Positions 36,481 to 46,666 of a stretch of DNA of 64,000 nucleotides are shown one piece after another. The notes under the pieces were generated by a model that saw only the letters and a program-made list of their open reading frames with translations, did not search any database and had not been told where the DNA came from. The stretch is from Symbiodinium natans (taxonomy: Eukaryota; Sar; Dinophyceae; Suessiales; Symbiodiniaceae), in the NCBI GenBank assembly GCA_905221605.1, contig CAJNDS010002078.1:64001-128000 (forward strand). The letters run 5' to 3'. Numbering within the stretch: position 1 is the first letter of the stretch; every line of letters begins with the position of its first letter. Made by a program: the position numbers and the translations under genes.

Positions 36481-36710
36481 TCACGCGGCAAAAAACAGGG
36501 GGGCCTTGTTGGGACCGAGGATTTTCTCCGCAGCCTTGGAGTTGGCCTCATCGATGTGGATGAGCTTTGGCCTCTGAGTCCCATGAGAAGCCAAGAGGGG
36601 AAGAACCCTGAAAGGAAAGAACCTCCCCGTTCTGCCTCGTCTTCTTCTCCTGGGGCTCGTCAGCGGCGCCAGAGCCCTCCTCTTCCACGTTGAAGTAAGG
36701 CAAAGAGATC
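36481..36710 (-). CDS. Two terminal exons of an unassigned protein
   Basis: Exon 36710-36623 (acceptor CGCCATCAG, donor GGGGAG|GTTCTT) reads ISLPYFNVEEEGSGAADEPQ and EKKTRQNGE. Exon 36573-36481 follows a 49-bp intron (acceptor GGGACTCAG) in matching phase 0 and reads RPKLIHIDEANSKAAEKILG and PNKAPLFFAA, then TGA. An acidic/basic linker followed by a compact conserved-looking end. The short intron is unusual. Function unknown. Confidence 0.55.
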
Positions 36711-37261
36711 CTGATGGCGTTTGAAAAAAATAGAACTGAAGAAAGCAAGCTCGATCTTATGATTCTTACACTCCCATCACCCCGCCGCTGCTGTTGGCTT
36801 TGGGCAGGTGCAAAGAAGTCAAAACGCCGTGTTCGTGAAAGCTTGCAAACGAAGCAGGTTGCGGCGTGTAGCTCGGCATCGGCTGGCCATTCCACATCTG
36901 CACGCTTCCAGAGAATGCAAGATCCATGAGGTCCATGGACCTTCACAGGTTGCGCTCCAACATGCCTTGCTGCCTGCGAGCATTATGGTACTACAACCTT
37001 TCTAAACTCATTCTTTCAATGAATGCTGGCCAGGGTCCTAGATCCGCATGTTGCTTGTGCCAAAAGTAATGACACGTCCCTTTCCGGCCTTCCCTCCTTT
37101 CGCTCCTTTGCCTTCCTCGGGACGGCGCCACCATGGCCGAGGCTAGAGGTCCTCAAACAAGGGCGCCGATTTGAGTTTGGGGGGAGAGAGCCACACAAGA
37201 GCCACGAAAGCCACATTGAGTGCCATACTGAACGTTTATGAAGAATAGACCGTTTCCTGTT

Positions 37262-37350
37262 TGAAACATATTCATGTCTTCTCTCTGCTTCTCTCTTCTT
37301 CTCTTCTTCTGAACAGCGAAGAAGACTGCTTCTCTCTTCTTCTCTCGGCT
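37262..37350. repeat. TTCTCTC-rich pyrimidine repeat
   Basis: Irregular CTTCTCTCTTCTTCTC units, duplicated around 37265-37310 and 37330-37350. Confidence 0.75.
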
Positions 37351-37514
37351 CTTTTCGTTCTTGGGACTGGTTTCTCGCGGCTTTTGGCACAAAACACAGG
37401 ATAAAACACACAATTGGCTCATAGTGTGGGCCACCCGGAGGCCCGGAGGCCAAAAAGCACTGAGAGGAGGACCGAAACAGTGTGCAGCCAAGCAGCAGCC
37501 CGAAACTCTTCAGG

Positions 37515-37742
37515 GACATGCCCGAGAAGCGCTCCTATGCACACTGCTTCGATATTGAACGGTTTCAGCAAGAGCTGTCAGGCAGAAGCCTTCTGATCCA
37601 AGCCTGCATTCGGAGGTGCCGCAAAAAGGAAACAACAACGCCATGCAAACGCATTCGGCCCAATGTGCAGCTGGAGGGTTCCGAGCTCACGGATCCAGGA
37701 CTGCATGATTCAGAGCGCTTCACGGCCTACTGGGAGCCATGA
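37515..37742 (+). CDS. Unassigned plus-strand exon
   Basis: Acceptor GAAACTCTTCAG, then DMPEKRSYAHCFDIERFQQE and LSGRSLLIQACIRR to a likely donor ATTCGGAG|GTGCCG near 37615. The frame stays open to 37742 (NVQLEGSELTDPGLHDSERF). Charged, helix-like and clearly better than the minus frames. Not recognised. Confidence 0.42.
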   Translation, partial: DMPEKRSYAHCFDIERFQQELSGRSLLIQACIRRCRKKETTTPCKRIRPNVQLEGSELTDPGLHDSERFTAYWEP

Positions 37743-38440
37743 TAATACAGCGAAAAACAGTTGGCGATTGCCTGCCACATGCCTTTCTGACAGCCGATGA
37801 TGTGGAACTTTGGGCCCTTTCTACTGACAAGCCACGAGAACTGACATCTCGAAACTGCATGTGATTGCATGTGTCAGGGCACAGTTGACAGTTGCAGGCA
37901 GCTTTGGGCGACTGTCGCAGATGCTACCGTCTAAAACACTTGCGCCGAGAATCTGCCGTCTGCGGTGCGTCCCGTGCGCGACCTCGTGCACTCATGGAGG
38001 GCCCAGTAGTGCACCCTGCCTCTGAACAATCTGCCATGCCCTGCTGACTTCCAGCCTGCTTGAAACTCGACACTCTGGCGCCGCACAGCTGCGTGCAGCA
38101 TGTCGCCGACGGACTCCTATCACCGAACACGCTGTTTTTCTCACAGAGTCTGCAGCACATGGTAAGGAGGCCTCTGGCCCCACTGAAGCCAGACTTGACT
38201 TCTCGACCTGGTATTCTGCAGAAAGCAGAAACGTGAAGTCACCGTGAAGCACAGTGCAGCCTTGCTAAGGGGCCGCCTGTTGTTACCCACCGGCACATGG
38301 GGCTGGCTTGCTGCTGCGCGTGGCAAAAGCGTTGTAAGCAGAAGTGGCATCAACTTCGCAGAGCGAGTGGAGCGCACGAAGTGAAACGAAGTGGGCAATA
38401 TGAAGCAAAGGAGAGGCTTTGTGCGGTGTGATCGTTTCTG

Positions 38441-38674
38441 CTATGCAACCTTTTGCCGAAGATAGACTCTTAACGGCAGCAACACGGAAGACAAAGAACT
38501 AACAGCGGCGAACAGTGACTCACAGCAGCTCCGATTCAGGCCCAACACACCGATTTGCCCAGGGGCCGCTCTCTGCGTGGTGGGCTTCTGTGGTCGGAAG
38601 GTTTTCGGCCGCTTTGGCTCCGGGGCAGCGCTCCCCCTTGGATCAGGCCATACATGTCTTTTGCACTTAAGCAC
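38441..38674 (-). CDS. Possible basic, proline-rich coding segment
   Basis: The minus frame reads KRHVWPDPRGSAAPEPKRPK and TFRPQKPTTQRAAPGQIG, with a possible donor AAATCG|GTGTGT. Linker-like; weak support. Confidence 0.28.
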   Translation of the reverse strand: MLKCKRHVWPDPRGSAAPEPKRPKTFRPQKPTTQRAAPGQIGVLGLNRSCCESLFAAVSSLSSVLLPLRVYLRQKVA

Positions 38675-38679
38675 AAGGT

Positions 38680-39730
38680 AAGCTATCTTGCGTCTTAGGT
38701 TTACTGTGCAAGCAGAGACTGTTAGGCCACAAGAAAGCGTTACACATCAACCTCATGTAGATGTTGCAAGATGTTGCAAGATTCTGCATTCACATTTTTC
38801 CAACCTCTGTGTTTGTCTCAAGAAGGAAAATCAGCCGAGGCGCTCCACAGAATACGGCCTGTAGGACACCGGTTGTGGCACATCGTGCCCATCCGCCATA
38901 GCAGGGCCCAGGGGGCATCTCACGAATACTTCTCTGGGCCAAACACTCTGCACATGAGGGACCTCTCTGCGCATAGGGGGCATGAAAACAGAACCACGGG
39001 GTCGGGCCTACTGGGTCCTCAATTTGGGCGGCGTGACCATGCGTGGCATGGCTCCGTCCTTGGGCAGGCCATGAGTCCACCCACGCCGTTTCAATACACA
39101 TCGGACCTGAGCGAATGAAAGCTTGTGGTTTTGGATGTCCATTTGGATGTCCACTTTGTGTCCGACACTCTTTGATCTTGTGGCTGTCAAGGGTCGAGGG
39201 ATGATCGCTCGGCCAGCGCAGCCAGCCGAAGGCTGATGAGAGTCTCATCCACGGCCTGCAACATGTGAAGCCTTGAAGAATCCTGCTACATGTACAACAT
39301 GCCTTCCTCGTCCTCGTGCAGGTGCCCCCATAGTAGCAGCACAGGCATAAAACTGCCGTGCTAAAATGCCTGTGGGGTGGCCATGGAGATGGGGGTCAAT
39401 AGCTCCTGGCACATGTCACTGACGTCACCAAGAGAGACAAAAGGGCTAAACGGGCTCAATGGACTCAAAGAGTTCAAGGGGACAAGCAGTCCTGAAGTTC
39501 TCGCACATGGACCAACTCACGTCCCCTGAGGCGCTCCGACAAGGCGCAGAAGGAGAAGAAGGCCATCGATACCCTTAGATTCAGGACAATTATGAGATGT
39601 TGGCGGCTGATGTGTGCTGCACTCTCTCACTGTATGCCCAAAGCTCCTTCATGTCAGAACTCGCAGGACATGAGCTTCTGCTCCCACGCCTTTCCTGCAA
39701 CTCTCAGTAATTGAAGAGTCCTTATTTCTG
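38680..39730. other. No gene seen
   Basis: No splice-bounded or recognisable frame on either strand; no strong repeat. Confidence 0.4.
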
Positions 39731-39736
39731 TGCATC

Positions 39737-39781
39737 TCGCAGGAGGACAAGGCCGATGCTCTCCGCTTCGCTGCACCTCCG
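39737..39781 (+). CDS. Possible short plus-strand exon
   Basis: Acceptor CATCTCGCAG, then EDKADALRFAAPP, 45 bp to a donor CACCTCCG|GTACTT. Too short to be sure. Confidence 0.22.
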
Positions 39782-40263
39782 GTACTTTAAGAAAATACAG
39801 CAAGCCATCTGAAGTTCTTCAAGCGCTCCACTTACGAAGTCCGAAGACCGCCATCAGCGTCTGCAGCAGAAAGGAGAGGCTTGGAGAGACCATCACAAAT
39901 CTCTTCAACACGGCAGTAGGCCTGCGTCCGTTCAAAACTCATGCAGATTCACGATTTTATAAAAGAAAAGTTTCTGGCACCATCCTGCTTGTGCTCAGGG
40001 CATATTGGCACAGCAGTCCGGGCTTCATGACACCGAAAGTGCATCAAGGCAGGTTCAAAACGGCTGGCTTGTGCCAAGCCTGACTGATTACCATCACCAG
40101 AGCTGACTTCAACGAACCCTCGAGCGATCTCATGAGGTCGAACGTCAGCGTCTGGCACAGCAACGGGTTTCGTGCAACATGCAGTATCGCGCATCAAAGC
40201 CGAAGACCTGTTGCTGAAACTGCAGCTCTGGCAGCAGCACAACGCTCAGAGCGGCGATGGGCG

Positions 40264-40367
40264 CTTGCTTGAAAAGAGAACCGAGCGTGGGCTTGTGAGA
40301 TTACTAGTGCTCTCTGACCTTGCTTGAAAGAGAACCCAGCGTGGGCTTGTGAGATTACTAGTGCTCT
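40264..40367. repeat. Tandem duplication of about 50 bp
   Basis: Two nearly identical copies (40264-40313 and 40319-40367) share TTGCTTGAAA and GTGGGCTTGTGAGATTACTA. They differ by one A deletion and one base change. Confidence 0.85.
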
Positions 40368-40437
40368 GCATGAACTGCCACATACTGCCAACTCCAGGAT
40401 AATGACGGATAATGGCTGCTAAGCTAACATGTGGCAG

Positions 40438-40571
40438 AGAATGCAGTGTTTGGCCTTCTGGGTGCCAAGCTGTACAGACCGCAAATCAAATCCCCTGCAC
40501 AGCAGACGCTTCAAAGTGATACTGTACCACTCTGCGTATCAAGACCTGTCTTCAATTGCTCGGAAAAGAAG
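40438..40571 (+). CDS. Unassigned plus-strand exon
   Basis: Acceptor ACATGTGGCAG and donor AAAAGAAG|GTGGGA bound NAVFGLLGAKLYRPQIKSPA, QQTLQSDTVPLCVSRPVF and NCSEKK (134 bp, phase consistent). The two splice sites are good. Family not recognised. Confidence 0.48.
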
Positions 40572-40850
40572 GTGGGATCCTGCAGTTTGCAGGCGCCTGC
40601 TATGCCACGAGGATCTCAACATGCTTTTGAAATGTGGGGGCCGGTTGGTGGGGGGGGTGCAATCCGACCCCTGGGTCAGCAGAAAGTCTCGGCGAACATT
40701 CTGTGATTGGTAGTGGGGTTTATCAGGTAACGTGGGGGCCTTGCCTGGGCAGCAGGGTCTGCCCCCCCCGCCCCTCACGAAAATCCGAAGGCACTCGAAT
40801 GTTCCCGATCACAAATTGCCATCGAGTTCGGCAAAATAAATCACTTGATT

Positions 40851-41172
40851 TCACTGCTCGTCGTCTGCAGACAGGCTGTCGAAGAACTTTTGAACTTCCA
40901 GCCACTCCGCATAGTTCCGTTGGCTGCCAGTGACATGACGTTTTTGGGCAAACTTGATCCACGGACATTCGCTGGGTTCGACCGTCTGGGCATCCTTGAA
41001 CGCACGCTGATAAGCCGTAGCAAGCATCAGCGATCCCATCAGCAGGTTGACGGCAAGAATGCTGTAGCAAAGCGCAAGACACAGAACATCCGATTGGAAC
41101 ATGCGCGCAGTTCCCAGCAACAGCGCAATCATGGCGTCTTCGTAAGTAGGTCCAGCAGGCAGCTAGCAGAAA
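40851..41172 (-). CDS. Terminal exon of a membrane protein, possibly MAPEG-like
   Basis: After an acceptor CTTTCTGCTAG a frame reads PAGPTYEDAMIALLLGTARM, then a transmembrane segment (CLALCYSILAVNLLMGSLML), a basic loop (AFKDAQTVEPSECPWIKFAQ) and GSQRNYAEWLEVQKFF, ending ADDEQ-TGA. A helix followed by R...QRNYAEWL recalls the first loop of MAPEG proteins (glutathione-dependent membrane enzymes), but the protein stops soon after, which does not fit a whole MAPEG fold. Coding is likely; the family is a weak guess. Upstream exons are not resolved. Confidence 0.5.
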
Positions 41173-42216
41173 GTCGTGTGCGCCGAACTTGGGCCAAAGT
41201 TCCGCCCATCTTGAGCTATTGAGGGCTACTTGTACCGCTCACAACTTACTGCAGCAAAGAACTTGGTGGAGGAGAGCATCCCTGAATGCCAAGGCTCGAG
41301 AAGGACCACAGTACAATGAGAAAGGCACCTTCAAAGCAAATCTGGAACAGACGGACAGGGGGATGTCACCCGAGCACGTATCGTCACATTCCTTGTGTGC
41401 ACTCTTTGCCAAGGAACCCCAAAGTTGAATCTCCAGCTGAGCCATGACCTGACACAACATGCTGTGCCACTTGGTCACGTGGGGTATTTCTGAACTCGGA
41501 ACTTCGAGGGCTCTTTGAGGGCTCTTTTGAAGGCTCTTCGAGGGCTCTCTCAGTGAACTTAGGAGCATCCTCGGATCCTCTAACTCTGGTCACTGCAGGG
41601 CCAAGATGGCCAAGTCGCTGCGTGAGAAGCAGAGCAGAACCGCTCCTTGGAGGAAGAGGGTGTTGCTCACATCCACGGTAGAGTTTCAACCCCCCCCCTC
41701 TTGGCACACACGGCGCGCATCACAAGGGAAATTCACCCGGATGCAGGCCAGGCATCCTCGGCTTCGGTCGGGTAGTCGACCTGAGACTCGCAAGTTACGC
41801 ACGCTCCCCCGCCCCAAACCCCCCTTAAAGGGAGGTTCCCTCTCTGCTTCTTCTGGCATTCTGGCCTCTGTGCCCTGCAGTCCCGAAAGCCCGAACAGGC
41901 TAGACATGGAGCACAGGCCATCATTTTGGATGACCGGATGACCTGCCTACATCGCTTCTCAGGGACTCCCCTAGCATGTGGCAGAACGGACACATTTCTT
42001 ACAGCAATCCCCTCAGCCTCAGTTGACAACTTCCCCTGAGAAAAAAGAATACCCTTTTCTGCGACGTGAGGCGCAGACGGCAGAGCGGCTACCTAGAAGC
42101 AAAAGATCCGTTTCCTTTGCAGCTTCCTTTGCTTCAGCAAAACGCCCTATGAAGGCTGCAAGGCTGCAGGTCCGTCCATCTTCGTATGACCGGCCCTGTG
42201 AGAAAGCTTGCGGAGT

Positions 42217-43686
42217 TTATCTGACGGAGGTTGCACTAAGCATGTTCTGCAAGAGCGTTCGCCAAGTAGTTGCACCGGTGCCGGTGGATGTTCGCACCAA
42301 ATAGGTAGTAACCGTCGAGAGATGCAGGCGACGTAGCCCACAGAGAACCCCCACACATTCATCGTAGGCCTCTTGAAGGTGCTCTGCGAAAGGATTTCGG
42401 GCCGTCCGCTTGCGTTCTAGCAATGTTGGAAGTGGGTCCAAGTCTTGCCAGCGCTGACGGAAGTCCAGGACCATCTGTCGATGCTCAGCTGGCATGTACG
42501 TCAGCATCTCCTCTTGGAAAGTCACGCCCGGACCAGTGTGGGAGATAGCCAGGAAGACATCAAGCAAAAGAATGACGGTGCTTTGCCCGGCACTCGGACC
42601 CTTGCTGCTATTCAGGAAGCCTGTTTGATCGAGATTCGTCACGTGAGGAACCGAGCACGCGAGCGATTTGTCCACCCTCCTTGGCGAAACTTCCAGGATC
42701 ACCCCATCGGGATGGAAGCCATTGAGCAGTGGCCGATAGACATCATAGAACACATCTTTGTCCACGCTTCCTGGTATTTGTTGGAAGAGGCGCTGGAACT
42801 GTCGCAGGACATCGGCCACTTCCAGCAACAGATCCCCGAGCTCTTCATCACAGTCGGCCCTCACAAGGAGGTCGGCCAAAAACACTTTGGGCACCACTTT
42901 GCTTGCAGCCGCCTGCATGGCACAGGGCACCATGTGGAAGGCTCTCTCTGTGCTGGTCCCTGTGAGGGAGACTCGCTGGTCAAGGTTCTCCAGCACAAAG
43001 GGGCCGGAAGAGTCTCGCAGACGCCAATTCCAAAGGTCTGTGGCTGCAGCTGTCAGTACAGGGGGCATGCCCAGCTGAGCACAGACTTGCAACCATGGTT
43101 CAGCCAACTGCGACGGCAGAGTCGGTGCAGACCCCGAAGGACCAGGACCGTCACGCTCGACATGGTCCCCTGACTGCTTCAACTGATACCAAGGAACGGC
43201 ACTGCCGTGAATGTACGAATGGGCAAAGGCGCCCAAAAGCAGGAAAGCCCGCTGCAAGACCTCCTTCCCTGCACCTTCAAGGCATTGAGGATCTATGTGA
43301 GGCAGCGTGTCCACTGCCTGCTTAAGACCGCCGTTTCGATTCAGCTCCACCAGCCGATCAGCCAAGTCTTCCCAGCGTTGGAATTCATCTGGAAGCCGCT
43401 CCAAACAAAAGGATGGCAGAAAGCCTCTTGGGCTCAGACCATAGCGCAAGCACACGGATGGAACCTGTGCCAGCATCTCCTTGTGCTCACACCTCCGCCG
43501 CACTTTGCGCGCACGCACCTTCAAGCGAAGCCAACGCCTTCTCACAATCATTGGTAGCACGACGCCAAAGAATCCAGCACAAGCGACCAAACCCCAGCTG
43601 AAGTTCCATCGACCTCGCAACTGCATGCCCCGGTACGGGTCAGCTGACTTGTCTATGAGCCTAGGACGCTGCGCAACGCCACGCAT
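42217..43686 (-). CDS. Indoleamine 2,3-dioxygenase-like heme protein, intronless, membrane-anchored
   Basis: A single 489-codon frame ending in TAA. The IDO family oxidises tryptophan or related indoleamines to N-formylkynurenine using heme. Family landmarks occur in order: LLLGAFAHSYIHG (149-161), QLGMPPVLTAAATDLWNW (204-221), the arginine of DVFYDVYR (R318, matching human IDO1 R231), GPSAGQST (363-370), YMPAEHRQMVLDF (397-409), and LRRLHLSTVT with the proximal heme ligand H455, followed by GTGATTW. Residues 31-48 form a hydrophobic segment flanked by arginines, so an N-terminal membrane anchor or organelle-targeting signal is likely; the usual family length is about 400. Where human IDO1 has the distal-pocket Ser167, the alignment gives Pro254, so substrate or activity may differ. 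It is the only long uninterrupted gene in an intron-rich neighbourhood. No trans-spliced leader relic is visible just upstream. The family call is firm; substrate and activity are inference. Confidence 0.9.
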   Translation of the reverse strand: MRGVAQRPRLIDKSADPYRGMQLRGRWNFSWGLVACAGFFGVVLPMIVRRRWLRLKVRARKVRRRCEHKEMLAQVPSVCLRYGLSPRGFLPSFCLERLPDEFQRWEDLADRLVELNRNGGLKQAVDTLPHIDPQCLEGAGKEVLQRAFLLLGAFAHSYIHGSAVPWYQLKQSGDHVERDGPGPSGSAPTLPSQLAEPWLQVCAQLGMPPVLTAAATDLWNWRLRDSSGPFVLENLDQRVSLTGTSTERAFHMVPCAMQAAASKVVPKVFLADLLVRADCDEELGDLLLEVADVLRQFQRLFQQIPGSVDKDVFYDVYRPLLNGFHPDGVILEVSPRRVDKSLACSVPHVTNLDQTGFLNSSKGPSAGQSTVILLLDVFLAISHTGPGVTFQEEMLTYMPAEHRQMVLDFRQRWQDLDPLPTLLERKRTARNPFAEHLQEAYDECVGVLCGLRRLHLSTVTTYLVRTSTGTGATTWRTLLQNMLSATSVR

Positions 43687-44585
43687 TGTCTATCCAGATA
43701 TCCACAGCCTCCTCTTTATAAATATTGCAAAAAGTCACGTGTCGAGTCGGCTTTCCCGGGAGCAACCCCAACCCCAAAACCGCTAAGGCCCACGCGTCAC
43801 CGAATCCAATCCCGGCATATGTGATATGCTCTCCCATTAATGGGCCGCCATCGTTTAGTCTATGTACATGATGCGGGGAATATGCAGCACATGCGTGCCG
43901 GTGTTGCGGAGCATGTGCGTGTTGGACACGCCGCCGAGGGCAAGCGGGGGGGGCCGCACATGCTGCGGAGAGTGTACACGCGGCTGATGCGGATGTATAT
44001 GTGCTGCGGGGCATTTACCGGCCCATCTAGAAAATACCATCGCAACTGTTAAGTTTTCAATATGTTTTCAATGGTTTTCAAGTGCTCTTGAAATTTGCAC
44101 AAAAGAAGTCACTTGCCAGTTCTTCGTAGATTCCGATCGACTTCTGGTGAAAAGGATCATGTCTATTCAGCCAAATACCCACATCTCGGCATACATGTAC
44201 AAACGCAGAGGATGTTGCCGGATTCTCAACCGACGGCAACCAACGTCATGCACAGCACAGAAATAGCATGACATGTCATAGCCAGCGAATGAGTGTGGAA
44301 CGAGCGAGCGAGGGAGTGAGTGAGTGAGTGAGTGAGCGAATTCATGAAGGATATGGATATGGATGATTGGAGGGACCACATGATGTGAGTGAGTGTCGTG
44401 ACCCTTCACTGCAAAACATAGCGAGGCGTGTAGGCGGATGGTAAGAATCTGATCAAACAAAGTGCACGTGGGCAATGCCGTTTGTAAAATAATTTTCGTT
44501 GAGTTACGTGTGTAGTTTGAAGGGGGTCACACGGGTGATGGATTTCACTGTGACGGGAAACCGCGACTGCGGAAAACCACGGGAC

Positions 44586-44700
44586 GGTATGACCGGGTAT
44601 GACCGGGTATGACCGGGTATGCCCGGGTATGACCGGGTATGACCGGGTATGACCGGGTATGCCCGGGTATGCCCGGGTATGCCCGGGTATGACCGGGTAT
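44586..44700. repeat. 10-bp minisatellite GACCGGGTAT
   Basis: About 11 units, with GACC/GCCC variants. It ends abruptly where the second decamer array starts. Confidence 0.95.
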
Positions 44701-44857
44701 GACTCGGGCGTACTCGGGCGTACTCGGGCGTACTCGGGCGTACTCGGGCGTACTCGGGCGTACTCGGGCGTACTCGGGCATACTCGGGCGTACTCGGGCG
44801 TACTCGGGCGTACTCGGGCGTACTCGGGCGTACTCGGGCGTACTCGGGCGTACTCGG
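44701..44857. repeat. 10-bp minisatellite TACTCGGGCG
   Basis: About 15 units, almost perfect, adjacent to the GACCGGGTAT array. The unit matches the reverse complement of the first array's unit at about 7 of 10 positions. Confidence 0.95.
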
Positions 44858-45555
44858 CCTGCAGTCGCGGAACGCGGCCGCAATGATGGATTTTACGGTC
44901 ATGGCACCACTGGCCAGGCGATTCTGGTGACTGCATGTCCTGAGCCGACATTCGGGCCCTGACAGGCTTGACTTACGCAACGACTTACGCACGAGATGTG
45001 ATCCGAGCTGTAGAGTCCGCGTTTCTACACCTGCGTGTCATCATCGGATCGGGTTCGGGCCTGTCGGGGAGCCGATTGGACGAGCTGATTCAGGGCACCG
45101 ATACATACCCCAGGCGACCTGACACCTGCGCCGCGCAAACACTTGCTCTGTAGGGCCATCTCCCTCTCAGCTAAAGCAGGAGATCAAACTCAAACAAAAA
45201 ATCTCTCGCTTCAGCGAAGAACATCTTCTTCTGCTTCGGGAGGCACAAAGCCTGTTCTCGAAAATTTTGAGACGCAGCGTCGTACCTTCACAAAGGCGAA
45301 GTTCGCTTACGCGATGGTCGTTATCACACACTGTGCAGGACATCTGCTCTACAACGCCCCGCAAAGATGTTGAAACAGCTGTGCTCAGGTGGCCAGCGCA
45401 ACACGGAAACTAGTCCGTCTGGGCAGATCGGAACTGCGCTGAGGACAGCCTCCAGAACTAAGATAGACACGCAAAAACATGTTAAAGGAATGGCTGTTTC
45501 TGTAGCAACTGGAGGAGACAAGTTCTGAGAAGCCCTCCTGCAGCATGCTTTGCAG

Positions 45556-45693
45556 TCACTGCTCCGTGATGCCAACTTCACGCAAAAAGCCATCTACTTC
45601 TGTACTCGTTAACAATACGAAAAAACTGATCGTGGACCTCATGCAACCCACGCCTGTATCCATGTCGGCAAGCATGCAACAAAACGGCAGAAC
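45556..45693 (-). CDS. Terminal exon, unassigned
   Basis: Acceptor GGGCCGCAG, then VLPFCCMLADMDTGVGCMRS, TISFFVLLTSTEVDGFLRE and VGITEQ-TGA. Good acceptor and protein-like. It lies between the RING-H2 and IDO-like genes on the same strand. An upstream frame (near 45990-45802, HGGVKLEQFTKSLARCPVH) may belong to it. Confidence 0.42.
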   Translation of the reverse strand, partial: VLPFCCMLADMDTGVGCMRSTISFFVLLTSTEVDGFLREVGITEQ

Positions 45694-46152
45694 CTGCGGC
45701 CCGTTATAGGATCGTCCTGGACAAGAATAAAAGACATGCAGATGCTGTATTGACACTCGTGTACCGAAGCAAAGTTGAAAGGCCCATGGGCCAAGGCCCG
45801 CTCACGCGTTAGTTGGCCATGCTTCAGCAACGACCACTACATAATGCCTATGCTCTGCTCTGAAATGTGACTGGTCATGGAGATCCAAAGTTTGGAAATT
45901 GGCATGGACAGGGCAGCGTGCTAGGCTTTTGGTGAACTGTTCAAGTTTGACTCCTCCGTGCTCGTGCTTGTTTAACAAGCAGCGGCCCACAGAGACTTCA
46001 CTTCAGCGGACTCCGTGCTATAGGGGCAGCTGCCCACGGACAGCAACAAAAAGTACACACCACGTAATTGCTCATCAAGGTGTTGAGAACCTGGATGCCT
46101 GTACATGCAGGTGCCAGAAAGTTTGAAGACCCAGCGCCTTTTTTGACGAAGG

Positions 46153-46666
46153 TCATAACACCATGAAGTTCGCACGGCAAACTGGGCAAGCTCTGGAGGC
46201 TCGACGTTTCGCCACTGTCCAAGCCATGATGCAGGCCTCGCAGCCGGAAAGCACAGGCTGCGATCGAAAACTTCGCCTACCGGCAAATCCCGGAACGCAA
46301 GTGTGCCTCGTGGAAGATGTGCCCACATGGCAAAAGAGCGACGACGGCAGAATCCTGTGTGACAAAGAACGTCAAGGAACTGTGCACACAGCGTGGGGTG
46401 CCTCTACATTGATTATAGCCGGAAGGTGGAACAAAGTGGCAGTTCCGTTCCAAAATGCTTTGACAAGTACGTCAGAGATATCCCTGAGTAGAAGTTCCAG
46501 GTGACTTACAAAAGATAGCCTTCGAACATCTTCGAACGCAGGGAAGGGTGTGACGCCTGCTCCCCGCCTCAAAGTCTTCAAGGCAGCACAGGCACGTGCT
46601 CTGCACATCCCTCGCCTCCGCATTTGCTGGGTCGAGCACTGACCTAAGCTCATGCACGAATGTGAG
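46153..46666 (-). CDS. RING-H2 zinc-finger protein, C-terminal three exons
   Basis: Three exons with matching phase 0 give a complete RING-H2 domain at the protein end. 46666-46568 carries STCLCCLEDFE (first C-x2-C pair). 46354-46307 carries ALLPCGHIFHE (third Cys and both His). 46236-46153 carries ACIMAW and then RACPVCRANF (remaining Cys) before TGA. All eight zinc ligands are present, and the spacing is normal for the family. Both introns (213 and 70 bp) would start with GC (GAG|GCGGGG and GAG|GCACAC). A GT donor 30 bp further into the first exon would also splice, but would duplicate the LPC and break the RING spacing. RING-H2 proteins are mostly E3 ubiquitin ligases; the substrate is unknown. 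Upstream exons were not identified, so any membrane or protease-associated domain is unseen. Confidence 0.82.

Larger units (their letters stand above)
43687..45555. other. Intergenic stretch upstream of the IDO-like gene
   Basis: Holds the two decamer arrays and a (GTGA)n run (44316-44337). The 200 bp just upstream of the IDO-like start include the AT-rich TTTATAAATATT (in the 43710-43730 region), but I cannot call a promoter from it. No exon supported, except a weak plus frame at 45143-45373. Confidence 0.45.

Noticed and set aside
44586-44857. CRISPR-like array
   Set aside because: Units are contiguous 10-mers with no spacers.
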